A DNA stretch of 64,000 nucleotides from Acidovorax sp. A1169. GTDB lineage: Bacteria; Pseudomonadota; Gammaproteobacteria; Burkholderiales; Burkholderiaceae_C. How positions within the stretch are numbered: the stretch's first letter is position 1; the number at the start of each line of letters is the position of its first letter. The position numbers and the translations under genes were made by a program. Under the pieces are notes generated by a model that saw only the letters and a program-made list of their open reading frames with translations, ran no database searches and was not told where the DNA came from. This document shows, one piece after another, positions 25,439-33,248 of the stretch. Location of the stretch: contig NZ_JAUZDX010000008.1 of assembly GCF_030704685.1 (NCBI RefSeq), forward strand, positions 124,001-188,000, in the 5' to 3' direction.

Positions 25439-26449
25439 ATGCCCCACCTGGTTGCCATCCTCGCCTACGACCGCCTGTGCACCTTCGAATTCGGCTGTGC
25501 GGTCGAGCTGTTCGCGCTGGAGCGGCCCGAGCTGCAGGAGGTGGACTGGTACCGCTACGCCGTGTGCGCGGTGGAGCCCGGCCCTCTGCGCGCCATGGGC
25601 GGTGTGCAGGTGCAGGCGCCGCATGGCCTGGCCATGCTGTCGCGCGCCGACACCATCGTGGTGCCCGGCTGGCGCGATGCGGCCGAGCGCCCGCCCGAGG
25701 CGCTGCTGCGCGCCCTGCAGCGCGCCTGGCGGCGCGGTGCGCGGGTCTGCTCCATCTGCTCGGGGGTGTTCGTGCTCGCGCATGCGGGGCTGCTCGCGGG
25801 CCGGCGCGCCACCACGCACTGGCGCTACGCCGAGCGCCTGGCCCACGAGTTCCCCGATATCACGGTGGACGTCTCGGCGCTGTATGTGGACGAAGGCCAG
25901 GCCATCACTTCGGCGGGCTCCGCCGCGGGCCTGGACATGCTGCTGCACCTGGTGCGGCGCGACCATGGCGCGCGTGTGGCGAACACGGTGGCGCAGCGGC
26001 TGGTGATGTCGCCCCACCGCGATGGCGGGCAGGCGCAGTTCGTGCCGCGGCCCATGCCCAGCGCCGAGGTGAGCAGCATCGCGCGCCTGCTCGACTGGCT
26101 GCGGGAGAACGCGCGCCAAGTGCACACGGTGGATTCCATGGCGGCGTTTGCGCAGATGAGCCGGCGCACGCTGCAGCGCCGCTTCAAGGAGGGCACGGGC
26201 CTGTCGCCGCAGGACTGGCTGGTGCGCGAGCGTGTGGCCATCGCCAAGGAACTGCTCGAAACCCACCCGGCCATGCCCATCGACGCGGTGGCCGACCTGG
26301 CGGGCCTGGGTTCGCCCGAATCGCTGCGCCGCCATTTCCGTCTGCAGCGCCTGCCGGCGCCTTCGCGCTACCGGCAGGGCTTTGGCGTGGGCACCCGCAC
26401 GTCAGCTGTTGCGGGTGAGTCCGCGTCCCTGCAGCACGGGCTCGGCTGA
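25439..26449 (+). CDS. ftrA: FtrA-type GlxA/AraC-family transcriptional regulator
   Basis: 336 residues. The N-terminal DJ-1/PfpI-like domain (LVAILAYDRLCTFEFGCAVE, and VCSICSGVFVLAHAGLL with the nucleophile-elbow Cys) is followed by an AraC double HTH (SMAAFAQMSRRTLQRRFKEG and LAGLGSPESLRRHF). This is the GlxA architecture; together with the divergent rhodanese gene it matches FtrA. It probably senses a thiol or carbonyl ligand. The last 48 bp overlap the 3' end of the convergent LysR gene. Confidence 0.85.
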   Translation: MPHLVAILAYDRLCTFEFGCAVELFALERPELQEVDWYRYAVCAVEPGPLRAMGGVQVQAPHGLAMLSRADTIVVPGWRDAAERPPEALLRALQRAWRRGARVCSICSGVFVLAHAGLLAGRRATTHWRYAERLAHEFPDITVDVSALYVDEGQAITSAGSAAGLDMLLHLVRRDHGARVANTVAQRLVMSPHRDGGQAQFVPRPMPSAEVSSIARLLDWLRENARQVHTVDSMAAFAQMSRRTLQRRFKEGTGLSPQDWLVRERVAIAKELLETHPAMPIDAVADLAGLGSPESLRRHFRLQRLPAPSRYRQGFGVGTRTSAVAGESASLQHGLG

Positions 26450-27319
26450 CAGCCGCTCGCGCGCAAACTCCACGAAGGCCCGCACCTTGGCCGGCGCGCG
26501 CCGCCCCGCCGGGTAGACGATGTGCACGGGCACGGGCGGCGGCTCGTGCGCGGCCAGCACCACGCGCAGCCGGCCCGCGCGCACGCCCTGCGCCGCCTGG
26601 TAGGCCAGGCAGCGCGTGAGGCCCAGGCCCGACTCGGCCGCGGCGATGTCCACCTCGTTGCTGTTGCTGATCCAGCTGAAATGCGGCTGGCCCACCACGC
26701 CCTCCTTGAACTTCCACGGCGAGACGCTGTTGTTATCGAACGAGAAACCGATGGCGCGGTGAGCCGCCAACTCATCGGGGTGGCGCGGCTCGCCGTGCTG
26801 CGCCAGGTAGGCGGGCGAGGCCACCACCAGCCGGCGCAGCGAGCCCACTTGCACAGCCGTGAGGCCCGAGTCCGGCAGGTGGGCGATGCGGATCGCCACG
26901 TCCATGCCCTCCTCGAGCAGGTGCACCAGCCGGTTCACGAACAGCGTGCGCACCTGCACGCGCGGCTGGGCGTGCAGGAAGGCCTGCACGATAGGCGCCA
27001 CATGCCGCATGCCGAACATCTGCGGCGCGGTGATGGCCAGCAGGCCCTGGGGCTCGGCCTGCCCGCCGCCGGCGGCCTGCTCGGCCTCCTGCAGGTCGGT
27101 GAGGATGAGGCGGCAGTCGAGCAGGAAGCGCTCGCCCGCCTCGGTCAGCCGCACGGTGCGCGTGCTGCGCTGAAACAGCAGCACCGACAGGCGCGCTTCC
27201 AGCGCCGCAATCGCGCGCGTGACGGCGGTGGCCGACACGCCCAGGCGCCGCGCCGCGGCGGCAAAGCCCCCGGCGTCGGCCACGGCGATGAAGCAGCGCA
27301 GGGTGTCCAAATGGTCCAT
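26402..27319 (-). CDS. LysR-family transcriptional regulator
   Basis: 305 residues; HTH FAAAARRLGVSATAVTRAIA at about 19-38, then the ligand domain with QMFGMRHVAPIVQAFL, typical of the CrgA-like branch. It overlaps the ftrA 3' end tail to tail by 48 bp. It diverges from a GST/PNPOx-like gene pair across 111 bp that hold the palindrome TTGCG-N5-CGCAA, and it probably controls that pair. Confidence 0.9.
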   Translation of the reverse strand: MDHLDTLRCFIAVADAGGFAAAARRLGVSATAVTRAIAALEARLSVLLFQRSTRTVRLTEAGERFLLDCRLILTDLQEAEQAAGGGQAEPQGLLAITAPQMFGMRHVAPIVQAFLHAQPRVQVRTLFVNRLVHLLEEGMDVAIRIAHLPDSGLTAVQVGSLRRLVVASPAYLAQHGEPRHPDELAAHRAIGFSFDNNSVSPWKFKEGVVGQPHFSWISNSNEVDIAAAESGLGLTRCLAYQAAQGVRAGRLRVVLAAHEPPPVPVHIVYPAGRRAPAKVRAFVEFARERLSAEPVLQGRGLTRNS

Positions 27320-27321
27320 TG

Positions 27322-27336
27322 TTGCGATATCCGCAA
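27322..27336. promoter_or_regulatory. LysR-type palindrome before the GST operon
   Basis: TTGCG-ATATC-CGCAA, three bases upstream of the LysR start codon. GATATC recurs at about 27379, nearer the GST gene. Likely LysR recognition elements. Confidence 0.5.
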
Positions 27337-27430
27337 TTTTGATTGCCGCACTATGGCTATTCACCGCGGATTTTGCAATGGATATCGTTGGGTCCTCTGT
27401 GTTTTCCCCCTCTGACAAGGACATCCCGCC

Positions 27431-28075
27431 ATGGCACCCTCTGCACCCCTCACGCTCTATCGCATGCCCATCTCGGGCCACAGCCACCGGGTCGAGCTCA
27501 TGCTGTCCATGCTCGGCCTGCCCCATGCGCTGGTCCATGTGGACGTGATCGCCGGCGAGAACCGCCAGGCCGCCCACCTGGCGCGCAACCCGCTGGGCCA
27601 GATCCCGGTGCTGGTCGATGGCGATGTTGTGCTGTCCGACAGCAACGGCATCCTGGTCTACCTGGTGCAGCGCTATGCACCTGGCAGCCATTGGATGCCG
27701 CAGGACCCGGTGGGCCAGGCCGGCCTGCAGCGCTGGTTCAGCCTGGCGGCCGGCATGTTGGCGCCCGGGGCATCGAGCGCACGCTTCGCAGCCATCACGG
27801 GCCGCGAGCCCAGCGAGGCGGCGCTGGCCATCGGTCGCCGGCTGTTCGACTTCATGGAGCCCGCGCTCGAAGGCCGTGACTGGTTGCTGGGTGGCGCAGC
27901 CCCCACGCTGGCCGACATCGCCATGGTCAGCTACACCTCGCAGGCACCGATCGGCGGGCTCTCGCTGGCCGGCTACCCGCGCATCGCCGCCTGGGTCGCG
28001 CGGGTGCAAGCCCTGCCGGGCTATGTGCCCCTGGCCGACCGCCTGCCAGCCCCTGACACCGTGGTGCCGGCATGA
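27431..28075 (+). CDS. Glutathione S-transferase family protein
   Basis: 214 residues. The thioredoxin-like N-terminal half has PISGHSHRVELMLSML (Ser at the usual catalytic position), NPLGQIPVLVDGD (cis-Pro) and LSDSNGILVYL (gamma-glutamyl-binding Asp-Ser). The helical C-terminal half contains LLGGAAPTLADIAM. It should use glutathione on an electrophile. It overlaps the next gene by four bases (ATGA), so the two form an operon, possibly controlled by the divergent LysR. Confidence 0.9.
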   Translation: MAPSAPLTLYRMPISGHSHRVELMLSMLGLPHALVHVDVIAGENRQAAHLARNPLGQIPVLVDGDVVLSDSNGILVYLVQRYAPGSHWMPQDPVGQAGLQRWFSLAAGMLAPGASSARFAAITGREPSEAALAIGRRLFDFMEPALEGRDWLLGGAAPTLADIAMVSYTSQAPIGGLSLAGYPRIAAWVARVQALPGYVPLADRLPAPDTVVPA

Positions 28076-29043
28076 GCGCCGCGCCCGCCGCCGCCTTCCA
28101 CGTGGGCGAGCAGGCCCTGCAGGAGCGCGTGGGCGTGCGCGAGCGCATGGCCGCCGTGGGGCCCGTGGTGCTGCGTGACCACATGCCCGACCAGCACCGC
28201 GAGCTGTTCGAGAAGCTGCCCACCTTGCTGCTGGGCGCGCTCGACGACCAGGGCCAGCCCTGGGCCACCATGGTGGCCGGGCCACCGGGGTTCGTGCAGA
28301 CGCCCGATGCCGGGTCCATGCACATGGCCGTGGCGCCCGATGCGGCAGACCCCGTGCTGGCCCGGCTGGTGCCCGGTGCGCCGGTGGGGGTGCTCGGACT
28401 GGAGCCGCATACCCGCCGGCGCAACCGCATGAACGGACGGGTGGGTGCATTCGGTGCCCACGGGCTGGAAGTGGGCGTGGTGCAGAGCTTCGGCAACTGC
28501 CCCAAGTACATCCAGGCGCGCGCTCCGGGTTTGCGCGCGGTGGTGACACCTACGGCACCGGCCCAGGTGCTGGGTGCGGGGCTCGATGCCGCCGCCCTGG
28601 GCCTGATCGCGCGCAGCGACACGATGTTCATCGCCAGTGCCTCGGCTGCACGCCCGGGCGCACGGCGCAACGAAGGCGTGGACGTGTCGCACCGCGGTGG
28701 CGAGGCGGGCTTCGTGCATGCCGAGCACACGGCCGAGGGCCTGGTGCTCACCCTGCCCGACTACCCCGGCAACCTGTTCTTCAACACCCTGGGCAACCTC
28801 GCGCTGCACCCGCAGGCCGGGCTGCTGTGGGTGGACTACGAGGACGGTGGCCTGCTGCACGTAGCCGCCCGCGCCGAATTGCTCTGGGACGAGGCCTCGC
28901 GCGCACGCTGGCCCGGCGCGCAGCGCGTGCTGCGGCTGCAGGTGCTGGGCGGCATCTGGCGCGCGAACGCACTGCCCTGGCGCTGGACCGCGGCCGAGCC
29001 GGCGCCTCAGTTCAACGCAATGCGTGCGCGTGCGATGGAATGA
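28072..29043 (+). CDS. Pyridoxamine 5'-phosphate oxidase-like FMN-binding protein
   Basis: 323 residues. Two flavin-reductase/PNPOx-like split-barrel halves are visible: LLLGALDDQGQPWATMVAG (residues about 52-70) and LTLPDYPGNLFFNTLGNL (about 225-242). VVQSFGNCPKYIQAR in the middle is characteristic of the PPOX-class proteins often fused or linked to GST or ferredoxin domains. It probably binds FMN or F420-like cofactor and reduces a small molecule. The GST gene is directly coupled upstream. The 3' end overlaps the convergent DUF4130-type gene by 32 bp. Confidence 0.82.
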   Translation: MSAAPAAAFHVGEQALQERVGVRERMAAVGPVVLRDHMPDQHRELFEKLPTLLLGALDDQGQPWATMVAGPPGFVQTPDAGSMHMAVAPDAADPVLARLVPGAPVGVLGLEPHTRRRNRMNGRVGAFGAHGLEVGVVQSFGNCPKYIQARAPGLRAVVTPTAPAQVLGAGLDAAALGLIARSDTMFIASASAARPGARRNEGVDVSHRGGEAGFVHAEHTAEGLVLTLPDYPGNLFFNTLGNLALHPQAGLLWVDYEDGGLLHVAARAELLWDEASRARWPGAQRVLRLQVLGGIWRANALPWRWTAAEPAPQFNAMRARAME

Positions 29044-29881
29044 GCGGCGCGATGGCCTTGCGCGGCGTGGTGGCCTCGGCCTCCACCATGCGCGCGCTGC
29101 GTTCGTGGGCACCGCGCGTCAGCTCGGTGATCAGCGCGGCCTCGGGCAGGTTGTGCCAGTAGCGCTGCGGCATCTCCTTGCGCATCATGTCGGTCTTCAG
29201 GCGCGCGGGGTTGAAGATGTGGCGGTAGTAGGTGAGCCACAGGGCCTCGCCGGCGTCGGGCGGCGGCGCATCGCTGCGTTGGCCACCGGGGCCGGTGTGC
29301 AATTGCGTGCCGTCCCAGCGCACGCTGGCATCGGGCGTGAGGATGGCCCAGTGCATCTGCGTGAAGCGCCGCACGAAGAAGCCGGCATTGGCCTCGGTGA
29401 TGAAGTGGTCAGGCTCGAACCAGGCCACCTGCACCGTGCGGCCCTCGCCGTCGGTCACCGGGCGAAAGCGCACGAAAGCGTGCATCTTGTGCATGTCGCG
29501 CGCCACGGCGCGCACCATGTGGTGGGCCTGCATGCGGTCTGCATCGAGCGGGTCGTGGCGCAGCCCGCGCTCGTGCGACAGGCGCCACAGCAGCCGGTAC
29601 ATCAGCGCAAAGCGCGCCGGGTTGCGGTGCAGCACCAGGCGTTCGCACAGGCGCAGGAAGTCCTCGGGCACCTGCGGCGCCGGGCCTCCTGCCTGGCGTG
29701 GCAGCGCATTCAGGGGCAGGCCCGATGGCGCGGGGGCCGCGAACAGATCCTGCTCTGCGCCTTGCGTGGTGAACCACTCCACCTCCTGTGGCGGCACGCC
29801 GGCCTGCACCAGCGTGCGTGCGGCCTTGCGAAAGCCCGGCCAGTCGGTGGCATGTGCGAGTGTGATGGTGTGCAGTGCCAT
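29012..29881 (-). CDS. DUF4130-type putative DNA repair protein (TIGR03915-like)
   Basis: 289 residues from the ATG at 29881; a TTG at 29896 that overlaps the upstream stop is the alternative. Segments such as FRKAARTLVQAGVPPQEVEW, ARDMHKMHAFVRF and YYRHIFNPARLKTDMMRKEM are those of the family I know as TIGR03915/DUF4130, which in many bacteria is fused to a UdgX uracil-DNA glycosylase. Here no glycosylase domain is attached: it is the stand-alone form, ending after the KEMPQRYW motif and a short tail. It is paired with the radical SAM gene, 11 bp upstream, as usual for the family. The biochemical role is unproven. Confidence 0.82.
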   Translation of the reverse strand: MALHTITLAHATDWPGFRKAARTLVQAGVPPQEVEWFTTQGAEQDLFAAPAPSGLPLNALPRQAGGPAPQVPEDFLRLCERLVLHRNPARFALMYRLLWRLSHERGLRHDPLDADRMQAHHMVRAVARDMHKMHAFVRFRPVTDGEGRTVQVAWFEPDHFITEANAGFFVRRFTQMHWAILTPDASVRWDGTQLHTGPGGQRSDAPPPDAGEALWLTYYRHIFNPARLKTDMMRKEMPQRYWHNLPEAALITELTRGAHERSARMVEAEATTPRKAIAPLIPSHAHALR

Positions 29882-29892
29882 GGTGGCTTGCC

Positions 29893-31170
29893 TCAATCGA
29901 AAAGGCTGCGCTGCGCCGGCGGCGGAGCCATGCGGGCGGCCAGATCGGCCGCATCCAGCGTACGGCCCGGCCGGTAATCCGCAGCCTCCACGAAGGGCAG
30001 CACTTTTTTGAGCGACACGTGCAGCCGCGCCAGGTCGGCGTGGCGCAGCCGGCGCACCCGGCGCGCGGCCAGCAAGCGGTCCACCGTCTGCACGCCGAAG
30101 CCGGGCACGCGCAGCATCAGTTCGCGCGGCGCGGTGTTCAGGTTCACGGGAAAGCGCTCGCGGTGCGCAATCGCCCAGGCGAGCTTGGGGTCCATGTCCA
30201 GCGCCAGCATGCCGTCCTGGCCTGCGGGCACGATCTCGTTGTGTGCAAAGCCGTAAAAGCGCATCAACCAGTCGGCCTGGTACAGCCGGTGCTCGCGCAC
30301 GGTGGGCGGTGCAATCAGCGGCAGCGCGCGCGCCGCATCGGGGATGGGGCTGAAGGCTGAGTAGTACACGCGCCTCAGCCGGTGCACGCCGTACAGCCCG
30401 GCGCTGGTGGCCAGGATGGTGCGGTCGTCGGTGGCGTCGGCGCCGACGATCATCTGCGTGCTCTGGCCGCCCGGCGCGAAGTGCGGTGCCGGGGCCCGGC
30501 GGGCGCGCACCGAAGCGGGCATCGACACCAGCTTGGCGGCAGTCTGCTCCTTGCGCGCCTGCCGCGCGTCCTCGATGTGCACCGCCATGCGCGCCATCGA
30601 GCGCGCAATGGCCGCCCCGTCCTTCTGCGGCGCCAGGGCCGTGAGCCCTTCGGGCGTGGGCAGCTCCACGTTGATGCTCAGCCGGTCGGCATGGCGGCCG
30701 GCGCGCTCCATGAGTTCGGGCGAGGCATCGGGGATGGTCTTCAGGTGGATGTAGCCGCGAAAGTCGTGCTCCTCGCGCAGCACGCGCGCCACCTCCACCA
30801 CCTGCTCCATGGTGTAGTCGGGGCTCTGGATGATGCCGCTGGAGAGAAACAGCCCCTCGATGCAGTTGCGCCGGTAGAAATCGAGTGTGAGGTCCACCAC
30901 CTCCTGCACTGTGAAGCGGGCGCGCGGCACATTGCTGCTGACCCGGTTCACGCAGTACAGGCAGTCGTACTGGCAGAAGTTGGTGAGCAATATCTTGAGC
31001 AGCGAGATGCAGCGCCCGTCGGGCGCATAGCTGTGGCAGATGCCCATGCCTTCGGTGGACCCCATGCCGCGCCCGCCTACGGAATCGCGCGGCGCAGCAC
31101 CGCTCGACGCGCAGGAGGCGTCGTACTTGGCGGCGTCGGCCAAGATGGCCAGTTTGGATTGCAAGATCAC
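29893..31170 (-). CDS. Radical SAM protein, putative DNA modification/repair
   Basis: 425 residues from a GTG at 31170. LAILADAAKYDASCASSG and GICHSYAPDGRC are family hallmarks, and the 4Fe-4S motif is Cys66-x3-Cys70-x2-Cys73 (FCQYDCLYC). A C-terminal helix-hairpin-helix (LMLRVPGFGVQTVDRLLAARR starts with LMLRVPGFGVQTVD) should bind DNA. The protein ends QRSLFD, close to the beta-clamp-binding consensus. It matches the family named TIGR03916, partner of the DUF4130 protein encoded 11 bp downstream. A LexA-type box overlaps its start, so expression is probably SOS-controlled. The start codon lies inside the box, so a leaderless transcript or slightly later start is possible. Confidence 0.85.
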   Translation of the reverse strand: MILQSKLAILADAAKYDASCASSGAAPRDSVGGRGMGSTEGMGICHSYAPDGRCISLLKILLTNFCQYDCLYCVNRVSSNVPRARFTVQEVVDLTLDFYRRNCIEGLFLSSGIIQSPDYTMEQVVEVARVLREEHDFRGYIHLKTIPDASPELMERAGRHADRLSINVELPTPEGLTALAPQKDGAAIARSMARMAVHIEDARQARKEQTAAKLVSMPASVRARRAPAPHFAPGGQSTQMIVGADATDDRTILATSAGLYGVHRLRRVYYSAFSPIPDAARALPLIAPPTVREHRLYQADWLMRFYGFAHNEIVPAGQDGMLALDMDPKLAWAIAHRERFPVNLNTAPRELMLRVPGFGVQTVDRLLAARRVRRLRHADLARLHVSLKKVLPFVEAADYRPGRTLDAADLAARMAPPPAQRSLFD

Positions 31171-31189
31171 TGTATGAATTTACAGTGAT
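31166..31189. promoter_or_regulatory. LexA (SOS) box of the radical SAM/DUF4130 operon
   Basis: CTGT-ATGAATTT-ACAG (31170-31185) fits the CTGT-N8-ACAG LexA consensus exactly, and the symmetry extends to nine-base arms, ATCACTGTA and TACAGTGAT. It covers the GTG start of the radical SAM gene and sits in an AT-rich patch that should hold its promoter. Confidence 0.78.
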
Positions 31190-31283
31190 TTGCGTGTTTT
31201 GAACAGCGCAGGGTTATTGGGCCGGCTGTAGCGGGTGGTCAGCCGGCCAGCACAAAGCGGGGTCGCGCAGGGCTGCTGCGGTA

Positions 31284-31841
31284 TCAGAAAGGGGCGGGTG
31301 GCACGTCGGCCGCGGCGCCGCCCGGCGCGCCAACGCTGCGCCGGGGAGTGAGCTGCGCGTCGAGCAAGGCCTCGATGCGGGCGAAAATCTCATGGCGCGA
31401 GAACGGCTTCTTCATGAAATCGTCTGCACCGATCCGATTGGCATAGAACTGCTCGGTAGCGTGCTCGTTGCCGCTGATCATGATCACCGGGATGTGCTGC
31501 GATGCGGGCAGCCTGCGAATGGTGCGCAGCGCATTGAACCCGTTCATGCCCGGGAGGATGATGTCGAGAAAGACCAGATCGGGCGGTTCCGCGGCGATCA
31601 GGGCCAGGCCCCGCTCGGCATCCAGCGCCTCGCGCGTTTCATAGCCTGCCGAGAGCAGCGTCTTGCGCAGGACGGCGACAACGGTCGGCGAGTCGTCGAT
31701 GATCAGCACCCTGGTGCCTTTTCGCGCATTGACACGCCTGTGCTTGCGCCGCTCCAGGGGGTCTGCGGCACGTGCAAGGGGTGCGTCGGGACGGTCCGTC
31801 GTCTTGCGCATGCCGCCCAGAAAGCGGTCAAAGATACTCAT
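31284..31841 (-). CDS. Single-domain response regulator
   Basis: 185 residues from the ATG at 31841. After a 44-residue basic N-terminal extension (LERRKHRRVNARKGTR) comes a receiver domain: IIDDSP acidic pocket (49-50), phospho-acceptor Asp93 in VFLDIILPGMNG, MISGNE switch region and KKPF with the conserved Lys. There is no output domain, as in PilG/PilH/CheY. The basic extension is unusual and might target RNA, DNA or membrane. No kinase gene lies nearby. Confidence 0.87.
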   Translation of the reverse strand: MSIFDRFLGGMRKTTDRPDAPLARAADPLERRKHRRVNARKGTRVLIIDDSPTVVAVLRKTLLSAGYETREALDAERGLALIAAEPPDLVFLDIILPGMNGFNALRTIRRLPASQHIPVIMISGNEHATEQFYANRIGADDFMKKPFSRHEIFARIEALLDAQLTPRRSVGAPGGAAADVPPAPF

Positions 31842-32057
31842 GGTGCGGGCTCGCTTCTCGCTGGATAAGGGCTCAACAAGCTCCCAGTATCCAGGATGTT
31901 GGGCTGGGGCCGAAGATGCCGGCGTTTCGCAAGCTTCGCCCAGTGAGGAAAATTGGGCGCTTTGGCTACTTTTTACTGCTGGTAGCGATGGGACGGTGTT
32001 GCCGTTGCGACCACCGGTGCTGTCCCACCGCGCGTGCAAGGCACAGCCTCACGGGCG

Positions 32058-32942
32058 TTACTCTCCGGCCTTCTGCCGGTCCCTGCGCAACGCCCGCTGC
32101 AGCAACCGGGTGGCGCGGTCACGCAAGGGTGAGACATGGTGCTCCGCCGGCGCTTGCGCCTTGGCCTTGGTGCATGCGGCCAGAAAATCCTCAAGGATGG
32201 CGGTGTCGTCCAGTGTGTCCGAGCCCACTTTGTGGAACTCCGGGTGCCATTGCGTGGCAGCAATGTAGCCGCGCCCTGGGGCGGGTTTGAGGCGAATGGC
32301 TTCGGGCACGCCATCCGGCTCGCTCAGGGCCTCCACCTCGAAGTCCGGTGCCACCCGCTTGATGCCTTGGTGGTGGATGCTGTTGACCCGTGCGCGGGGG
32401 GTGTCGGGGTACAACTGCGCAAGGCGTGAGCCGGGCACGATCTCGATGTCATGAAAATGCTGGTCGTAGGTGGTGGCGTTGCGGTGCTGCTGCGCGCCGG
32501 GGTGCTGGAACTCGATGTCTTGGTAGAGCGCACCGCCGAAGGCCACATTGATCAACTGCAGGCCCCGGCAAACGCCGAAGATGGGCTTGCGCACTTCGGC
32601 GAACGCCTTGACAACGGCCAGGTCGTACAGGTCGCGCACGCGGTCGCCTACCCATTCCTCGCGCAGGGGCTCCTCGCCGTAATTGCCCGGCCAGACGTCC
32701 GCACCGCCGTGCATCACCACGCCATCGAGCCAATCGGCATAGTGGGCCAGTGTCACGTCGCCGCGCGCGGTCTCGCCCGTGGGGCAGGGCACCATCACCA
32801 CCATGGCCCCGGCAGACATCAGCCAGTGCGCGATGGACTGCTCGACATACTGCAGGGTCTTGTTGGTGAACAGGGAGCGGGTGGGGTCGGCATGCTGAAA
32901 ACAGGCGGACAGGCCGATCTTGAGGCGGGGGGCGGCGGACAT
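32058..32942 (-). CDS. Gamma-glutamyl-GABA hydrolase family class I amidotransferase
   Basis: 294 residues from the ATG at 32942 with GGAG upstream. The nucleophile elbow FGVCRGLQLINVAFGG (catalytic Cys) and QWHPEFH (catalytic His, then Glu) define a PuuD-type class I glutamine amidotransferase, and VVMHGGADVWPGNYG is the conserved oxyanion region. PuuD hydrolyses gamma-glutamyl-GABA in putrescine breakdown; no other puu genes are present, so the substrate may differ. A basic tail (LLQRALRRDRQKAGE) follows the domain. Confidence 0.85.
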   Translation of the reverse strand: MSAAPRLKIGLSACFQHADPTRSLFTNKTLQYVEQSIAHWLMSAGAMVVMVPCPTGETARGDVTLAHYADWLDGVVMHGGADVWPGNYGEEPLREEWVGDRVRDLYDLAVVKAFAEVRKPIFGVCRGLQLINVAFGGALYQDIEFQHPGAQQHRNATTYDQHFHDIEIVPGSRLAQLYPDTPRARVNSIHHQGIKRVAPDFEVEALSEPDGVPEAIRLKPAPGRGYIAATQWHPEFHKVGSDTLDDTAILEDFLAACTKAKAQAPAEHHVSPLRDRATRLLQRALRRDRQKAGE

Positions 32943-33248
32943 GGGTGGGAGCTCCATAGGCATGCTCACAGAGGGCTGTGCATGCAAGGCAATAGGTATT
33001 TACGTTGTAGCACCCGCTCCCAGCGCCGTCTGTAGGAAAGGGCCGTGCACGCCTGTGGCTGCGCCACACGGTGCTATGAAATGTGGCTTTCTTCATGAAA
33101 TGGCAGCTTGCCGTTGGTGCCTGGTGTGCTGCGGCCCGCCCGCACTCCCGATAATTTCGGTAACCGGGTGTGACAGGCTGCGGTCTGCCCGTTCGTGGCC
33201 GCACCTGCGTCGGCCGCTGCCCGCTCCATAGGAAAACAAGGCACCTCC
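32943..33248. other. Divergent intergenic region, puuD-like / FecR gene
   Basis: 306 bp without a gene. An AT-richer patch at about 32982-33010 is the likely promoter of the minus-strand amidotransferase gene, and a second patch near 33150-33170 (GATAATTTCGGTAACCG) could serve the FecR gene. TGAAATG occurs twice about 20 bp apart (near 33076 and 33097). I see no strong operator or small RNA. Confidence 0.4.
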
